From an uncultured Clostridia bacterium (GTDB lineage Bacteria; Bacillota; Clostridia; Oscillospirales; Ruminococcaceae), in NCBI GenBank assembly GCA_947632425.1, contig CANRPG010000002.1, forward strand, positions 1 to 33,704: 33,704 bases of DNA, written 5' to 3'. The notes beneath the pieces were generated by a model that saw only the letters and a program-made list of their open reading frames with translations, did no database searches and was not told the origin of the DNA. Numbering within the stretch: the stretch's first letter is position 1; each line of letters opens with the position of its first letter. Position numbers and translations under genes: made by a program. Positions 16,767 through 25,077 of this stretch are shown here, one piece after another.

Positions 16767-17070
16767 TTTCACCCTGCTGCGTGTCGCCCGAGGTATCATC
16801 TATATCTTGCTGCGTGTAGTCCGCTTCAACTATCTCGTCTTTTACTGCAAAGTTCGGGTCGTCGCTCACGTCCTGCTCTGTGCCGTCCTCGCTGAGGATC
16901 TTTATCTGCATTCTGGCGTTATCAAGCTTTTGCTTGCACATTGCCGAAAGCTCCACGCCCTCTTTATAAAGATCTATTGCCTCATCGAGGGCAAGATCGC
17001 CGCTTTCAAGAGCATCGTTTATATCTTCAAGGCGGTCAAGAGCCTCTTCAACTGTCATATCGTTGTTCAT
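16747..17070 (-). CDS. xseB: Exodeoxyribonuclease VII small subunit
   Basis: The small helical subunit that binds XseA to form exonuclease VII. Residues 1-60 carry the family pattern MTVEEALDRLEDINDALESG, then LALDEAIDLYKEGVELSAMC. The protein has 107 residues, while the family is usually about 75-85; the extra C-terminal 40-45 residues are highly acidic and rich in Gln and Asp. It lies 15 nt after xseA, and its end overlaps ispA. Confidence 0.93.
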   Translation of the reverse strand: MNNDMTVEEALDRLEDINDALESGDLALDEAIDLYKEGVELSAMCKQKLDNARMQIKILSEDGTEQDVSDDPNFAVKDEIVEADYTQQDIDDTSGDTQQGENDDQPF

Positions 17071-17085
17071 ATTTTTACAACTCCT

Positions 17086-18357
17086 TTAATGTATTTTGTT
17101 TACTGTAAGTATTTTTGCCGTCATATCAAGTCCTGCGGTCTTTATATTTACCGTATCGCCGACATTAGCTTTTTCGGCTGTTATGGTCTTGCCGCTTTCG
17201 TCAGTAACATGGGCATAACCGCGCTTTAATACTGCAAGAGGGTCAAGCGCGCAAAGGCGTGAATACTCTTTTTCAAGGGTATGCAAATGCAAGTCAGCCA
17301 CCGAGTTTACAGCGGTATTTATGTCTTTATCAAGCTGTGAAAGCTCATCTTCATATTCTTTTATAATGCCTGAAGGCGACAATGACAACAGTCTTTTGCG
17401 CTGCTCTTCAAGGCGCCTGATATTATTATCGAGCACCGCACTCGGCGACAAGGACGACAATTTGTTGCAGAGTATTACAAATCGCAATTCGTACTTTCCG
17501 AGCTTTAAGTTCATGGTTTTATATATGGAATCTTCGTAAAACTCCAAAGTTTTTGAAAGGTTTTTAGTCTCAGGCACTGCTTTCATTGCCGCCGCGGTCG
17601 GTGTTGAAGCTCTGTCGTCTGCGGCATAGTCGCAAAGGGTGGTATCTACCTCGTGCCCGACTGCGGAAATTATAGGCGTTTTGCAGTTATACACCGCCAT
17701 TGTAACGCTTTCGGCGTTGAAAGTTTTAAGATCCTCACCCGAGCCGCCGCCGCGCGTTAAAATAAGCACATCGCAGCCGCAGTTATCGGCGCGTTTTATG
17801 GCGCTGCATATATCCTGCTCGGCATAAACGCCCTGCACAGAAGTCGGCGAGATCACCACATTAGCAGAGGGAAAACGCCCTTTTATGGTCTTTAAAACGT
17901 CATGCACTGCCGCGCCGTCAAGCGATGTTATAACGCCTATTTTTCTGGGACTTTCGGGCAGAACTTTTTTATTCTCATCGCTGAAAACGCCCATTTTTGA
18001 AAGCTTTTGCTTTACTCTTTCAAGTTCAGCTTTCTGAGCACCCTCGCCCAGCGGTGTCATATCAGTACATTTTATCTGCATTATGCCGTCGCGCTGGTAA
18101 TATTCTGCGCTGCCCAGTGCAAGTATCTGCATACCGTTTTTAGGCATAAAACGCAGCCTTTCAACGCAGGAAGAAAACATTATTGCGCTTATTTTTGCAT
18201 CGTTGTCTTTTATGGTAAAGTACATATGACCGCTGCGTGCGTTTATGTTGGTGTCGGCAAGTTCGCCTGTCACGGCTATGTTGTTGAGTTTTCTGTCCTG
18301 CTTTATATTAGATGCAAGGTATCTGTTCAGTTGTGATACAGTTAATGTAGATGCCAT
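17086..18357 (-). CDS. xseA: Exodeoxyribonuclease VII large subunit
   Basis: The catalytic subunit of exonuclease VII, which degrades single-stranded DNA from both ends. It begins with an OB-fold domain (residues 1-100: LTVSQLNRYLASNI, VTGELADTN, GHMYFTIKD). The core follows with IGVITSLDGAAVHDVLKT, LILTRGGGSGEDLKTFN and SAVGHEVDTTLCDYAADDRASTPTAAA, the conserved catalytic region, and then long coiled coils. I chose the ATG at 18355-18357 (423 residues), which has GAAGGTG 6 nt upstream. A GTG three codons earlier is less well placed. It overlaps the preceding TsaD-like gene by 16 bp. Confidence 0.96.
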   Translation of the reverse strand: MASTLTVSQLNRYLASNIKQDRKLNNIAVTGELADTNINARSGHMYFTIKDNDAKISAIMFSSCVERLRFMPKNGMQILALGSAEYYQRDGIMQIKCTDMTPLGEGAQKAELERVKQKLSKMGVFSDENKKVLPESPRKIGVITSLDGAAVHDVLKTIKGRFPSANVVISPTSVQGVYAEQDICSAIKRADNCGCDVLILTRGGGSGEDLKTFNAESVTMAVYNCKTPIISAVGHEVDTTLCDYAADDRASTPTAAAMKAVPETKNLSKTLEFYEDSIYKTMNLKLGKYELRFVILCNKLSSLSPSAVLDNNIRRLEEQRKRLLSLSPSGIIKEYEDELSQLDKDINTAVNSVADLHLHTLEKEYSRLCALDPLAVLKRGYAHVTDESGKTITAEKANVGDTVNIKTAGLDMTAKILTVNKIH

Positions 18358-19307
18358 TTTACACACCTTCTTTCAGCTGCGGCATAAAGGGCTGTGCCTG
18401 CCGCGTTATCGCACGAAAATTCAGCCGCCGAGAACGCCGCCGCAGTTTTCTCTGAAATTGCTTTTTGCAAAAGTTTATCGGACATTACGCCGCCTGCATA
18501 GACGGTACTGAGTCTGCCGCAAGTTTGATATGCATACTCTGTCATACCCAGAAGGGCGTCTGCAATGCTGTCAAGGCAAAACCTTGCGACATTTTCGCGC
18601 GTTTCGCCGCTGTCTATCATTTTAGCGCACTGATTTTCTATACCCGAAAGGCAGCAGCTGCCGTCTTTCAAAGCTATCTTACATTTAAAGCGCTTATCTG
18701 CGCGGTTTGCAAGCTCTTCAAGCTGCTTGCCGCAAGGAAAATCAAGCCCTAGCATAAGCCCCACCCTATCAATGGCTTGTCCTGCTTTTAAATCGAGCGA
18801 GGAACATATGGTTTGTATATCGAGAAGGTTGTCTTTCTGCGGCGTACACAAAAGAACATCTGTAGTTCCGCCGCTGACATGAAACGCTATAAACGGCTGT
18901 TTTTCATACAGCCAGCCGAGCTTGTCCGCGGAATAGAGCGCTGCGAGCACGTGACCCATTTGGTGAGTGGTAAGGTAAAGCTGACAGCCTGTTGTGGCTG
19001 CTATCGACCTTGCCGCGCCCTCACCGACAAGAAAACACGGCATATATGAGCCTGTGACCCCTCGCGGACGTGAGGAAGCGCACACGGCGCAAATTCTTGG
19101 TTTTCCCTGCTCTTCAAATAGCTTTTCTAAGAGAGATGGCAGCTGCTTGGTATGGTGAAACACCGCATCGGACTGCCTCAGCCCCACCTCGCCTTTTTTA
19201 ACGGGAAGAAGCAGCTTTTCCTGACAAATTTCGCCCGTTTGCGTATTGAGCAGAGCGCACGAGGTTGTATAGTTGCTGGTATCTATACCGAGGATATATT
19301 CAGCCAT
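18342..19307 (-). CDS. TsaD/Kae1-like protein (paralogue)
   Basis: A 321-residue ASKHA-fold protein of the TsaD/Kae1/Qri7 superfamily. It opens with YILGIDTSNYTTSCALLN and has the metal-ligand pair His115 and His119 (THQMGH), the phosphate loop FHVSGGTTDVLL, and DNAAGTALYAA near the end. True TsaD makes the N6-threonylcarbamoyl modification of tRNA. This gene differs from canonical TsaD in length and in many blocks, and it sits with nusB and xseA as a distinct Clostridia paralogue often labelled peptidase M22 or Kae1-like. Its reaction is unknown, and the old name O-sialoglycoprotein endopeptidase should not be taken at face value. It overlaps nusB by 8 bp. Confidence 0.82.
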   Translation of the reverse strand: MAEYILGIDTSNYTTSCALLNTQTGEICQEKLLLPVKKGEVGLRQSDAVFHHTKQLPSLLEKLFEEQGKPRICAVCASSRPRGVTGSYMPCFLVGEGAARSIAATTGCQLYLTTHQMGHVLAALYSADKLGWLYEKQPFIAFHVSGGTTDVLLCTPQKDNLLDIQTICSSLDLKAGQAIDRVGLMLGLDFPCGKQLEELANRADKRFKCKIALKDGSCCLSGIENQCAKMIDSGETRENVARFCLDSIADALLGMTEYAYQTCGRLSTVYAGGVMSDKLLQKAISEKTAAAFSAAEFSCDNAAGTALYAAAERRCVKWHLH

Positions 19308-19713
19308 TTTCTTTCTTTTCCAGATCTCTTGAAAACGAGCCGAGAACGCCGTTTATAAACGAAACATCGCTGTTATATGCATAGGCGCGCGCCAAAAGCA
19401 CCGCCTCGCTTATAGCAACGTTCACGGGCACTCTGTCGTTATAGAGAGATTCATAGATAGCTATACGCAAAATAGCGAGGTCGAGCCGCGGTATTCTTTC
19501 TACCGTTCTTTTATCGCTGTACTTAGCTATCATGCTGTCCAGCTCGTCTTTCTTTTCCAGAACGCCTTTAACAAGCTTTTTTACATCTTTATTCACAGGC
19601 AGCCCTGCGAAACTTTCGGCTATCTCAAATATCTCCTCGATATCACCGCCGACAAAAAATTCCTCAAAGCAGATTATAAAGGCTGTTTCTCTTATTTCAT
19701 GTCTTGTAGGCAT
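19300..19713 (-). CDS. nusB: Transcription antitermination factor NusB
   Basis: A 137-residue all-helical RNA-binding protein that acts with NusE (S10) in rRNA antitermination. The pattern PTRHEIRETAFIICFE at the start, then RIPRLDLAILRIAIYE and PVNVAISEAVLLARAYA, ending in FINGVLGSF, is diagnostic. AAGGACGG lies 7 nt before the ATG. In the 90-bp gap to the Asp23 gene the minus strand can fold an imperfect hairpin (CTCCCTTACGGGGG) without a T-run, so the two genes may be partly co-transcribed. Confidence 0.95.
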   Translation of the reverse strand: MPTRHEIRETAFIICFEEFFVGGDIEEIFEIAESFAGLPVNKDVKKLVKGVLEKKDELDSMIAKYSDKRTVERIPRLDLAILRIAIYESLYNDRVPVNVAISEAVLLARAYAYNSDVSFINGVLGSFSRDLEKKENG

Positions 19714-19803
19714 AATTTTACCGTCCTTATGTATTTTAGCGCATTAACACAAAAGCAGTCTGACCCACCCCCGTAAGGGAGCAGGCTCGACCACGTTTAT
19801 TAT

Positions 19804-20151
19804 TCAGTCAAAAGCTATATCAGCGACCGTTACATTTACTCTTGCCACGGTAAGCCCAGTCATTGACTGCACGGCGGACTTTACCTTTTCCTGCACCTGC
19901 TCTGCCACTGCTGTTGCCTTTGCGGTATTCTTTACCGTGATGCTTATCGAAAGCTCTACCACGTCATCGACATAGCCTACTTTTACACGGCGGCTCTCAG
20001 GCTTCTGGGTTATTATATCTATGACAGACTTTGGCTGCGGCTTTATATCCTGCACTGCGTCTATATCCTTGACGGCGTTTACCGCGATCGTGGAAATAAC
20101 ATCCTCGCTTATCATCAGTCTGCCCTTAACGTCCTTTTCTGTTTTCTCCAT
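19804..20151 (-). CDS. Asp23/Gls24 family protein (YqhY-like)
   Basis: A 115-residue protein with the Asp23/Gls24 (DUF322) pattern: GRLMISEDVISTIAVNAVKDI near the start, VELSISITVKNTAKATAVAEQ in the middle, and SMTGLTVARVNVTVADIAF at the end. The B. subtilis counterpart YqhY is encoded beside accBC and nusB and influences fatty-acid synthesis; other members respond to envelope stress. The gene has its own strong promoter and a good AGGAGG site, and it heads the run leading to nusB and recN. Confidence 0.9.
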   Translation of the reverse strand: MEKTEKDVKGRLMISEDVISTIAVNAVKDIDAVQDIKPQPKSVIDIITQKPESRRVKVGYVDDVVELSISITVKNTAKATAVAEQVQEKVKSAVQSMTGLTVARVNVTVADIAFD

Positions 20152-20213
20152 GAAAATACCTCCTGCTGTATAGAAGTTGTGCCTTGTGGGCGCTATGCCG
20201 CACTGCTACTTCT

Positions 20214-20242
20214 ATTATAGCACATATTTTCAATAAGTACAA
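20214..20242 (-). promoter_or_regulatory. Strong sigma-A type promoter for the Asp23-nusB operon
   Basis: On the minus strand TTGTAC (20237-20242), a 17-nt spacer and a consensus TATAAT (20214-20219). The -35 abuts the spoIIIAH stop codon. An inverted repeat, TAGAAGT at 20208-20214 (minus strand) and ACTTCTA at 20171-20177, brackets the start of the transcript, and GTGC/GCAC arms lie between. The leader is about 55 nt. Confidence 0.8.
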
Positions 20243-20788
20243 CTAGTTTACGTCAAAAATTCTGATATTTTCATTTTTAACGTCAACAACGCCGAGGAGT
20301 ATGGCTTTTATCTGCGCTGCCTGCTGGGCTGTAAGGCCTTCGGATTTTACCACTATATTCGCGGTTTCTCCGTCAAGATAGACTACGCAGTCTTCAAATC
20401 CTGCGGCGATTATAAGGTTTTCTACCTTGCTCTCGGCTTCTATAAGCTTACTTAAAGCAACGGCGTTTTCGGTAGCGACTGTCTGCTCCTCAGCGGTGGA
20501 GTCGCCGCCGTTCATTATAAGCGAGAGGGTCTCTATAGCCTCATCGCGCGACTGTGTTCTGTCAATTCTTGCCTGCGCGAAATACTCGGCATTGTCGGGC
20601 GCTGCGCCGTTTACCGACTGTGTATCGCCGTATGCTATGCTTGTGCCGCCTGCTATGACCTCGGTAGCTTTAAGCTCGGGGGCGGTTTGCGATGCGACAT
20701 AGTTGACATACACGGCAAGACCGAGTATAAGCGTCATTCCTGTGAGGATTATCTGCTGCTTTCCGATAACAACGTGTGGTTTTTTCAT
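20243..20788 (-). CDS. spoIIIAH: Stage III sporulation protein AH
   Basis: The mother-cell membrane protein that binds forespore SpoIIQ to form the channel across the engulfed septum. The 181-residue protein has one membrane segment (residues 8-27, QQIILTGMTLILGLAVYVNY). The extracytoplasmic part ends in the ring-building (YscJ/FliF-like) domain: EAESKVENLIIAAGFEDCVV, then the run of GLTAQQAAQIKAILLGVV. I chose the ATG at 20786-20788 because AAAGGA lies 9 nt upstream; a longer frame reaching 20863 would overlap spoIIIAG and adds residues unlike the family. It is the last gene of the operon. Confidence 0.92.
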   Translation of the reverse strand: MKKPHVVIGKQQIILTGMTLILGLAVYVNYVASQTAPELKATEVIAGGTSIAYGDTQSVNGAAPDNAEYFAQARIDRTQSRDEAIETLSLIMNGGDSTAEEQTVATENAVALSKLIEAESKVENLIIAAGFEDCVVYLDGETANIVVKSEGLTAQQAAQIKAILLGVVDVKNENIRIFDVN

Positions 20789-20838
20789 AAGAAACATTCC
20801 TTTCAAATTATGTAAAATATATATTTTTCTGTACAATA

Positions 20839-21375
20839 TCAGCCTGAACGGCGTGCGACGCATATATTAGCTGTTGATATACCCAAGGCTGCGGCTGCGG
20901 CGTTTATGAGCTTTTCATCTATGGCTGCGCTGCCTGCGCCGTCGGCGACTATGAGCACGCCCGTGACTTTGGGGCTTACGACCTTTGAAATAACGGGGCT
21001 GCCGTCTTTTATGACGACCGGTTCGCTGCGGTAATCTGTGCTTTGTTCGCCGTCGGCTGTGTCAGACTTATTCTCATACTTTTGAAGATAGACATATTCG
21101 GTAGAGCCCTCGACCGATATCATGACTTCTACCTTGCCTGCCCCCGAAATTTTTGAGAGGATATTCGTAAGGCGCGATTCCTGCTGCTCGCGAAATGCCT
21201 CCGCGCTTGCAGTGGTTTCAGGCTCAGCAGTTTCGTCTGGAGCGCGGGTTTTCCCAAAATCGAGAGATGACAAAAAGATGAGAGCTATGCCTATCATTCC
21301 TATGGCGACGATAACGCCCGTTTTCAGCTTGCCAGTTTTAGGGTCGCAGAGCCTGTTTTTGAGTTTCTTCAGCAC
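20839..21375 (-). CDS. spoIIIAG: Stage III sporulation protein AG
   Basis: A 178-residue channel component whose family forms a large ring in the intermembrane space. It has one membrane segment at about residues 19-38 (GVIVAIGMIGIALIFLSS), an Asp/Glu/Thr linker, then the ring domain with RLTNILSKISGAGKVEVMIS and later VVSPKVTGVLIVADGAG. The start is a GTG at 21373-21375 with a strong GGGAGGAT upstream. It therefore overlaps spoIIIAF by 38 bp. Family length is normal. Confidence 0.92.
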   Translation of the reverse strand: MLKKLKNRLCDPKTGKLKTGVIVAIGMIGIALIFLSSLDFGKTRAPDETAEPETTASAEAFREQQESRLTNILSKISGAGKVEVMISVEGSTEYVYLQKYENKSDTADGEQSTDYRSEPVVIKDGSPVISKVVSPKVTGVLIVADGAGSAAIDEKLINAAAAALGISTANICVARRSG

Positions 21376-21850
21376 TTTTATCCTCCCAACTTACATTTAT
21401 CTCTCCCTGCAAAAGCTCATCTGAAACTATGCGCTTTATGTCGTCGTAAAACTCTAAATCTTCTTTATCTATAACGACGTTTGTGCGCCTGACTTGCACC
21501 TGCCCGTCTTGCGTTACAGTTAATTCTATGCTGACAGACTGTGGTTTTATTCCGGCTGAAACAAGTTTTGCAAAGATATATTCTGAAAGGTTTTCCTCGG
21601 CGGTGTCAAGTACGTTTTGCGCCATAGCCTGCTGAGATATATTTTCCTCTTTTATGGTGTCCATTTCCTCAATATAACGGGATATGAACGAGTCAAAGTC
21701 GGTCTGCATAAATGGACCTGAGATGATGACTATCAGAATAAGCGCGATCATTGTGCGAATCTGCGTGCGGTATTTTGAACTTACGGTAATATCTGCAAGA
21801 GATGCCGCTATGCCGACGGCGCACCCTGCCAGTATTGCTGCTTTCAGCAT
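21338..21850 (-). CDS. spoIIIAF: Stage III sporulation protein AF
   Basis: A 170-residue protein with two N-terminal membrane segments (residues 3-22, and 32-47: TMIALILIVIISGPFM) and a soluble domain ending in DIKRIVSDELLQGEINVSWE. It is part of the SpoIIIA-SpoIIQ apparatus; the AF soluble domain also resembles ring-building folds. It lies 15 nt after spoIIIAE, and its 3' end overlaps spoIIIAG in another frame. Confidence 0.88.
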   Translation of the reverse strand: MLKAAILAGCAVGIAASLADITVSSKYRTQIRTMIALILIVIISGPFMQTDFDSFISRYIEEMDTIKEENISQQAMAQNVLDTAEENLSEYIFAKLVSAGIKPQSVSIELTVTQDGQVQVRRTNVVIDKEDLEFYDDIKRIVSDELLQGEINVSWEDKSAEETQKQALRP

Positions 21851-21865
21851 TTTTTCACGCTCCTT

Positions 21866-22999
21866 TTAAGCTGCGTTTATGCACATGAGCATCATTATTG
21901 CGGTGGCGATTATGAATACAAGGCTCATAAGTATTGCAATGGTAAGGATTATTGAAAAGACATCTGCCGCGCCCGAAAGCAGCCTTGCGACATTTTTCTG
22001 ACCGAGGATATCGGCAATTGCGGCTGATATTTTTACCGAGGCGCTCAAAAGCAGCACTGCGGCTATGGGTCTTATAACGGTAAAAAAGACTGCCATAACG
22101 CCAAAGCTGCCTGCCGCGGAACGTATAAGCGCAACGCTGCCGCTTACGGTGGTATATGCGTCTGCAACTGCGCTGCCTATTACGGGCACAAAACTGGAGG
22201 CTGTAAATTTTGCGGCTCTTACTGCAACGCTGTCGGCGGCGCAGGCTATTATGCTCTTTATTGAAAGCACGCCTACAAAAGCTGTAGCAGCCACGCCGAG
22301 CGACCACTGTACGGCTTTTTTCATCATTGAAGATATACTTGACGAATACAAAGGACATATGCTTTCGGCGACAGAAACGGCAAGAATAACGCTGCAAAGG
22401 GGCACTATAAGCCTTTCGGAGACTATGTTTATGACTTCGCACAGCGCCATAAGCGAGATATAGTAGCCCGATGCCGCTGTGGCATAACCGCCGCCTGTAA
22501 GCAGGCTGACAAACACGGGGATATAGGCTATCATAAAGGCGTTGAGCTCGCCGAGCATGATACACACGACAGACAAAGCGGTGTTTATCTGCTCATAAAG
22601 CACGCCTGCCGCCGCCAGAGTTCCCACTATGCCCAGAACGCCGCTAAGTTCGCCCGAGGCATCGGAAAGCGATGAAAACATGGTACATATTAGTATTATG
22701 CCGAGCAGTCTGCCCAAAAGAGCCAGTGGCAGCGACACCTGTCCCGAGATACTTTTTGCTATGTACTTTACCACGCCGCCGAATGTGAGCTTGTCCGCTG
22801 TGGAAGAACCTATATCATCAAAGCCGCTCTGCTCCAGGGCATCTCTGGCTTCATCGCTGAGGGTGTTTTCGGCAGTACCGAGTTGTTCGGAAATATCTTC
22901 GGCATAGTCTGCAAAAGCGGTCACAGGAGGCGCAGCAATAACAAATACAAATGCTGCGAGCAGCAATACAAAAAAGCGCAAATACACTGATAATTTCAT
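21866..22999 (-). CDS. spoIIIAE: Stage III sporulation protein AE
   Basis: A 377-residue polytopic membrane protein with a cleavable-looking signal peptide (residues 1-30, LRFFVLLLAAFVFVIAAPPV). A short soluble helical part containing ALEQSGFDDI follows, then about seven or eight membrane segments. Recognisable family blocks are LMALCEVINIVSERLIVPLC, KKAVQWSLGVAATAFVGVLS and SFVPVIGSAVADAYTTVSGS. It is proposed to be the transmembrane core of the mother-cell-to-forespore channel. It lies 18 nt after spoIIIAD. Confidence 0.95.
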   Translation of the reverse strand: MKLSVYLRFFVLLLAAFVFVIAAPPVTAFADYAEDISEQLGTAENTLSDEARDALEQSGFDDIGSSTADKLTFGGVVKYIAKSISGQVSLPLALLGRLLGIILICTMFSSLSDASGELSGVLGIVGTLAAAGVLYEQINTALSVVCIMLGELNAFMIAYIPVFVSLLTGGGYATAASGYYISLMALCEVINIVSERLIVPLCSVILAVSVAESICPLYSSSISSMMKKAVQWSLGVAATAFVGVLSIKSIIACAADSVAVRAAKFTASSFVPVIGSAVADAYTTVSGSVALIRSAAGSFGVMAVFFTVIRPIAAVLLLSASVKISAAIADILGQKNVARLLSGAADVFSIILTIAILMSLVFIIATAIMMLMCINAA

Positions 23000-23017
23000 T
23001 TATTTTATCTTCCAAAT

Positions 23018-23407
23018 CTAACTGTTTATAAGAGCTGTTATAAGCTCCATTACCGCGGTATAAAGCGGCAGTGAGATAACAAGCAGTGACACCCTTGCGA
23101 CTATCTCTATCTGCGAGGCTAGGGCGCTTTCACCGCAGTCGCGGCAGCAATCGGCGGAGAGCTGCGCTACGATACATATGCCGACCGCGCGCAGGAGAAT
23201 GGATACATACTCGCTGTTTATATCCGCGGTTTCAAATAAAGCTCTCAGCCTGTCTGCAACGCTGCTGAAATAGTCCATATATCCTGCGGCTGAAATAATT
23301 ATCACCGAGAGAGAAAGGAGCACTCTCATATCGGGGTCTTGCCTGCCGATAAGCTTTGCTATTACGCAGGCGCAGAGTATAAGACCGCATATGCTGAATA
23401 TGCTCAT
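23018..23407 (-). CDS. spoIIIAD: Stage III sporulation protein AD
   Basis: A 129-residue hydrophobic protein with four predicted membrane segments, including IFSICGLILCACVIAKLIG, VLLSLSVIIISAAGYM and a C-terminal VSLLVISLPLYTAVMELITA. SpoIIIAD is a small integral-membrane part of the sporulation channel. Its ATG overlaps the spoIIIAC stop codon by one base (ATGA-type junction), indicating coupling. Confidence 0.9.
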   Translation of the reverse strand: MSIFSICGLILCACVIAKLIGRQDPDMRVLLSLSVIIISAAGYMDYFSSVADRLRALFETADINSEYVSILLRAVGICIVAQLSADCCRDCGESALASQIEIVARVSLLVISLPLYTAVMELITALINS

Positions 23408-23604
23408 CAGTATATACCGAAAATGCTCTTTATGCTCTCAAACAAGCCGCCTATCTCGGTGATTATCATAAAAAGCACCACTATCAGACCTGCCAGCGTT
23501 GTCATAAGCGCTTGTTCATCGCGCTCGGCACGTTTTAAAAGCTGGTTGAGCACCGCGACTATTATGCCTATTGCGGCTATTCTGAAAATAAGATCTATGT
23601 CCAT
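23407..23604 (-). CDS. spoIIIAC: Stage III sporulation protein AC
   Basis: A 65-residue membrane protein with two segments (IDLIFRIAAIGIIVAVLNQL; ALMTTLAGLIVVLFMIITEI) separated by KRAERDEQ, the family pattern. It is part of the SpoIIIA channel and lies 16 nt after spoIIIAB. Confidence 0.92.
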   Translation of the reverse strand: MDIDLIFRIAAIGIIVAVLNQLLKRAERDEQALMTTLAGLIVVLFMIITEIGGLFESIKSIFGIY

Positions 23605-23620
23605 TACACTGATGACCTTT

Positions 23621-24103
23621 CTAGATTATTAGCAGCGAGACAAATATGCCGCCGAGAAAGCCTAAAGTATCGTAAAGGCGGCACTTTTTAGCGCACTCTT
23701 CCTCGCAGGAGTCAATGGCAGAGGAAAGCCTTGCTTTGGCAAACTCTATCATAGAAAGCTGGGTGGCAAGGTCGGTGCAGCCAAGCTGTGAGAAAACATC
23801 GCACACTATGGCGCGCTCTTCGGCGTTTATACACAAGGCTTCAAAGCTTTCGCTGGTCCGGAGAGAGTGCGGCAGATCAAGCGGGTCAAGGTCTGCGAAA
23901 AATGAGAGTTTGCCGCCGCGCGAGAGCATGGAAATTATCTCACCCGTGGTGGCGCTGCCATACTGGAAGGCTATGGAGATATCGCAAAAAGCCTTTTGCA
24001 AGAGTTTCAGCTGCCGCAGCCTTTCACGCAATTCGTTTGATTTGCGCGTACCGAGTATGCCGCCGCACATGACCACTGCCGCCGCGCCGAGCAGCTTAAT
24101 CAT
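23621..24103 (-). CDS. spoIIIAB: Stage III sporulation protein AB
   Basis: A 160-residue protein related to the GspF-like part of secretion systems. Hydrophobic ends (residues 3-18; 145-160) flank a soluble helical domain, with family features RLRQLKLLQKAFCDISIAF and YGSATTGEIISML, and CRLYDTLGFLGGIFVSLLII at the end. It works with the SpoIIIAA ATPase. Its start overlaps spoIIIAA by 8 bp. Confidence 0.9.
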   Translation of the reverse strand: MIKLLGAAAVVMCGGILGTRKSNELRERLRQLKLLQKAFCDISIAFQYGSATTGEIISMLSRGGKLSFFADLDPLDLPHSLRTSESFEALCINAEERAIVCDVFSQLGCTDLATQLSMIEFAKARLSSAIDSCEEECAKKCRLYDTLGFLGGIFVSLLII

Positions 24104-25034
24104 TGGTTATCCTGACAAGGCGCGTGACCTTGCCGCACAGACTGCCCGTTCCCAAAACGCAGGCATAGTCGAACACCTTGTCCTTGATAAGTTTTGATAC
24201 ACCGCTGCGGCGTTTGGCGCTGTCGTAGTCGGGGGCGTGGGTGGTGGCAATTAGCTTTACGCCAGAATTTACGGCATATTCCAAGGCTTTCATATCCTCT
24301 TTAGAGCCTATTTCATCACAGACCAGAGCGTTTGGGGACATTACCCTGACAGCGGTCATTATGGCATCGAATTTATCGTAAGATGTGAAAATATCGGTAA
24401 GTATGCCGACATCGTTATAAGCTCTGCCGTCTGAAACTGCGGCAATTTCGTTGCGCTCATCTATCAGTGAAAGGCGATATTTTTTACCCAAAGATCGGCA
24501 GATATCACGAAGCACCGTTGTTTTGCCGCTGGAGGGCACGCCTATTACAAGGAGGCTTTTTAGGTCGGAAGCAAACACGCTGCGCATTATTTCGTCGGCG
24601 CAGCCTATTACCTCGCGCGCTATGCGGATATTTACCGAAGATATATTTTTGACCGTTTCTACGGTATAATTTACGGGTCTGCTGAGCACCGCTGTACCGC
24701 AGAAGCCTATTCTGCAACCGCCTGCTACGGTCATATAGCCGTCGGAGATCTCTTTTGCATAGCTATGTACGGAGCATTGCAGAGCGCGCTTCATTACGGT
24801 ATCTATGTTGTCGCCGCTGACTTTGACTGCCTGCTCGGGGGTATTTACAAGCTTGCCGTCGGCGCGGATAAAATATTCTTTATCAAACACGGTGCAGGAT
24901 AAAAATTTATCACGCCGAAGCCTTATTTCCTGTATGCGGTATCTCTCCAGCTGCGGCACAAGCCGCACGCTTTGCGACAGCTCGTCCGGCAAAAGCCCTA
25001 AAACACCGTCTATTTTGCTTATCTGCTTTTCCAT
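24096..25034 (-). CDS. spoIIIAA: Stage III sporulation protein AA, ATPase
   Basis: A 312-residue secretion-type ATPase that powers the channel. It shows Walker A GVPSSGKTTVLRDICRSL, followed by SLIDERNEIAAVSDG, then VRVMSPNALVCDEIGSKED (Walker B) and a His-containing LIATTHAPDYD. The N-terminal part includes RIQEIRLR and the substrate-like FCGTAVL region common to the family. The ATG at 25032-25034 follows GAAAGGATAGAGA. It is the first gene of the spoIIIA operon, behind a sigma-E-like promoter. Confidence 0.96.
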   Translation of the reverse strand: MEKQISKIDGVLGLLPDELSQSVRLVPQLERYRIQEIRLRRDKFLSCTVFDKEYFIRADGKLVNTPEQAVKVSGDNIDTVMKRALQCSVHSYAKEISDGYMTVAGGCRIGFCGTAVLSRPVNYTVETVKNISSVNIRIAREVIGCADEIMRSVFASDLKSLLVIGVPSSGKTTVLRDICRSLGKKYRLSLIDERNEIAAVSDGRAYNDVGILTDIFTSYDKFDAIMTAVRVMSPNALVCDEIGSKEDMKALEYAVNSGVKLIATTHAPDYDSAKRRSGVSKLIKDKVFDYACVLGTGSLCGKVTRLVRITND

Positions 25035-25077
25035 ATTCTCTATCCTTTCCGTTCAACATGAGGGGTCGTCCTACATA

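Noticed and set aside
21855-22565. A 236-residue leftward frame overlapping spoIIIAE
   Set aside because: Same strand but another frame of spoIIIAE; rich in Arg/Cys/Tyr and without a family pattern, so a shadow.
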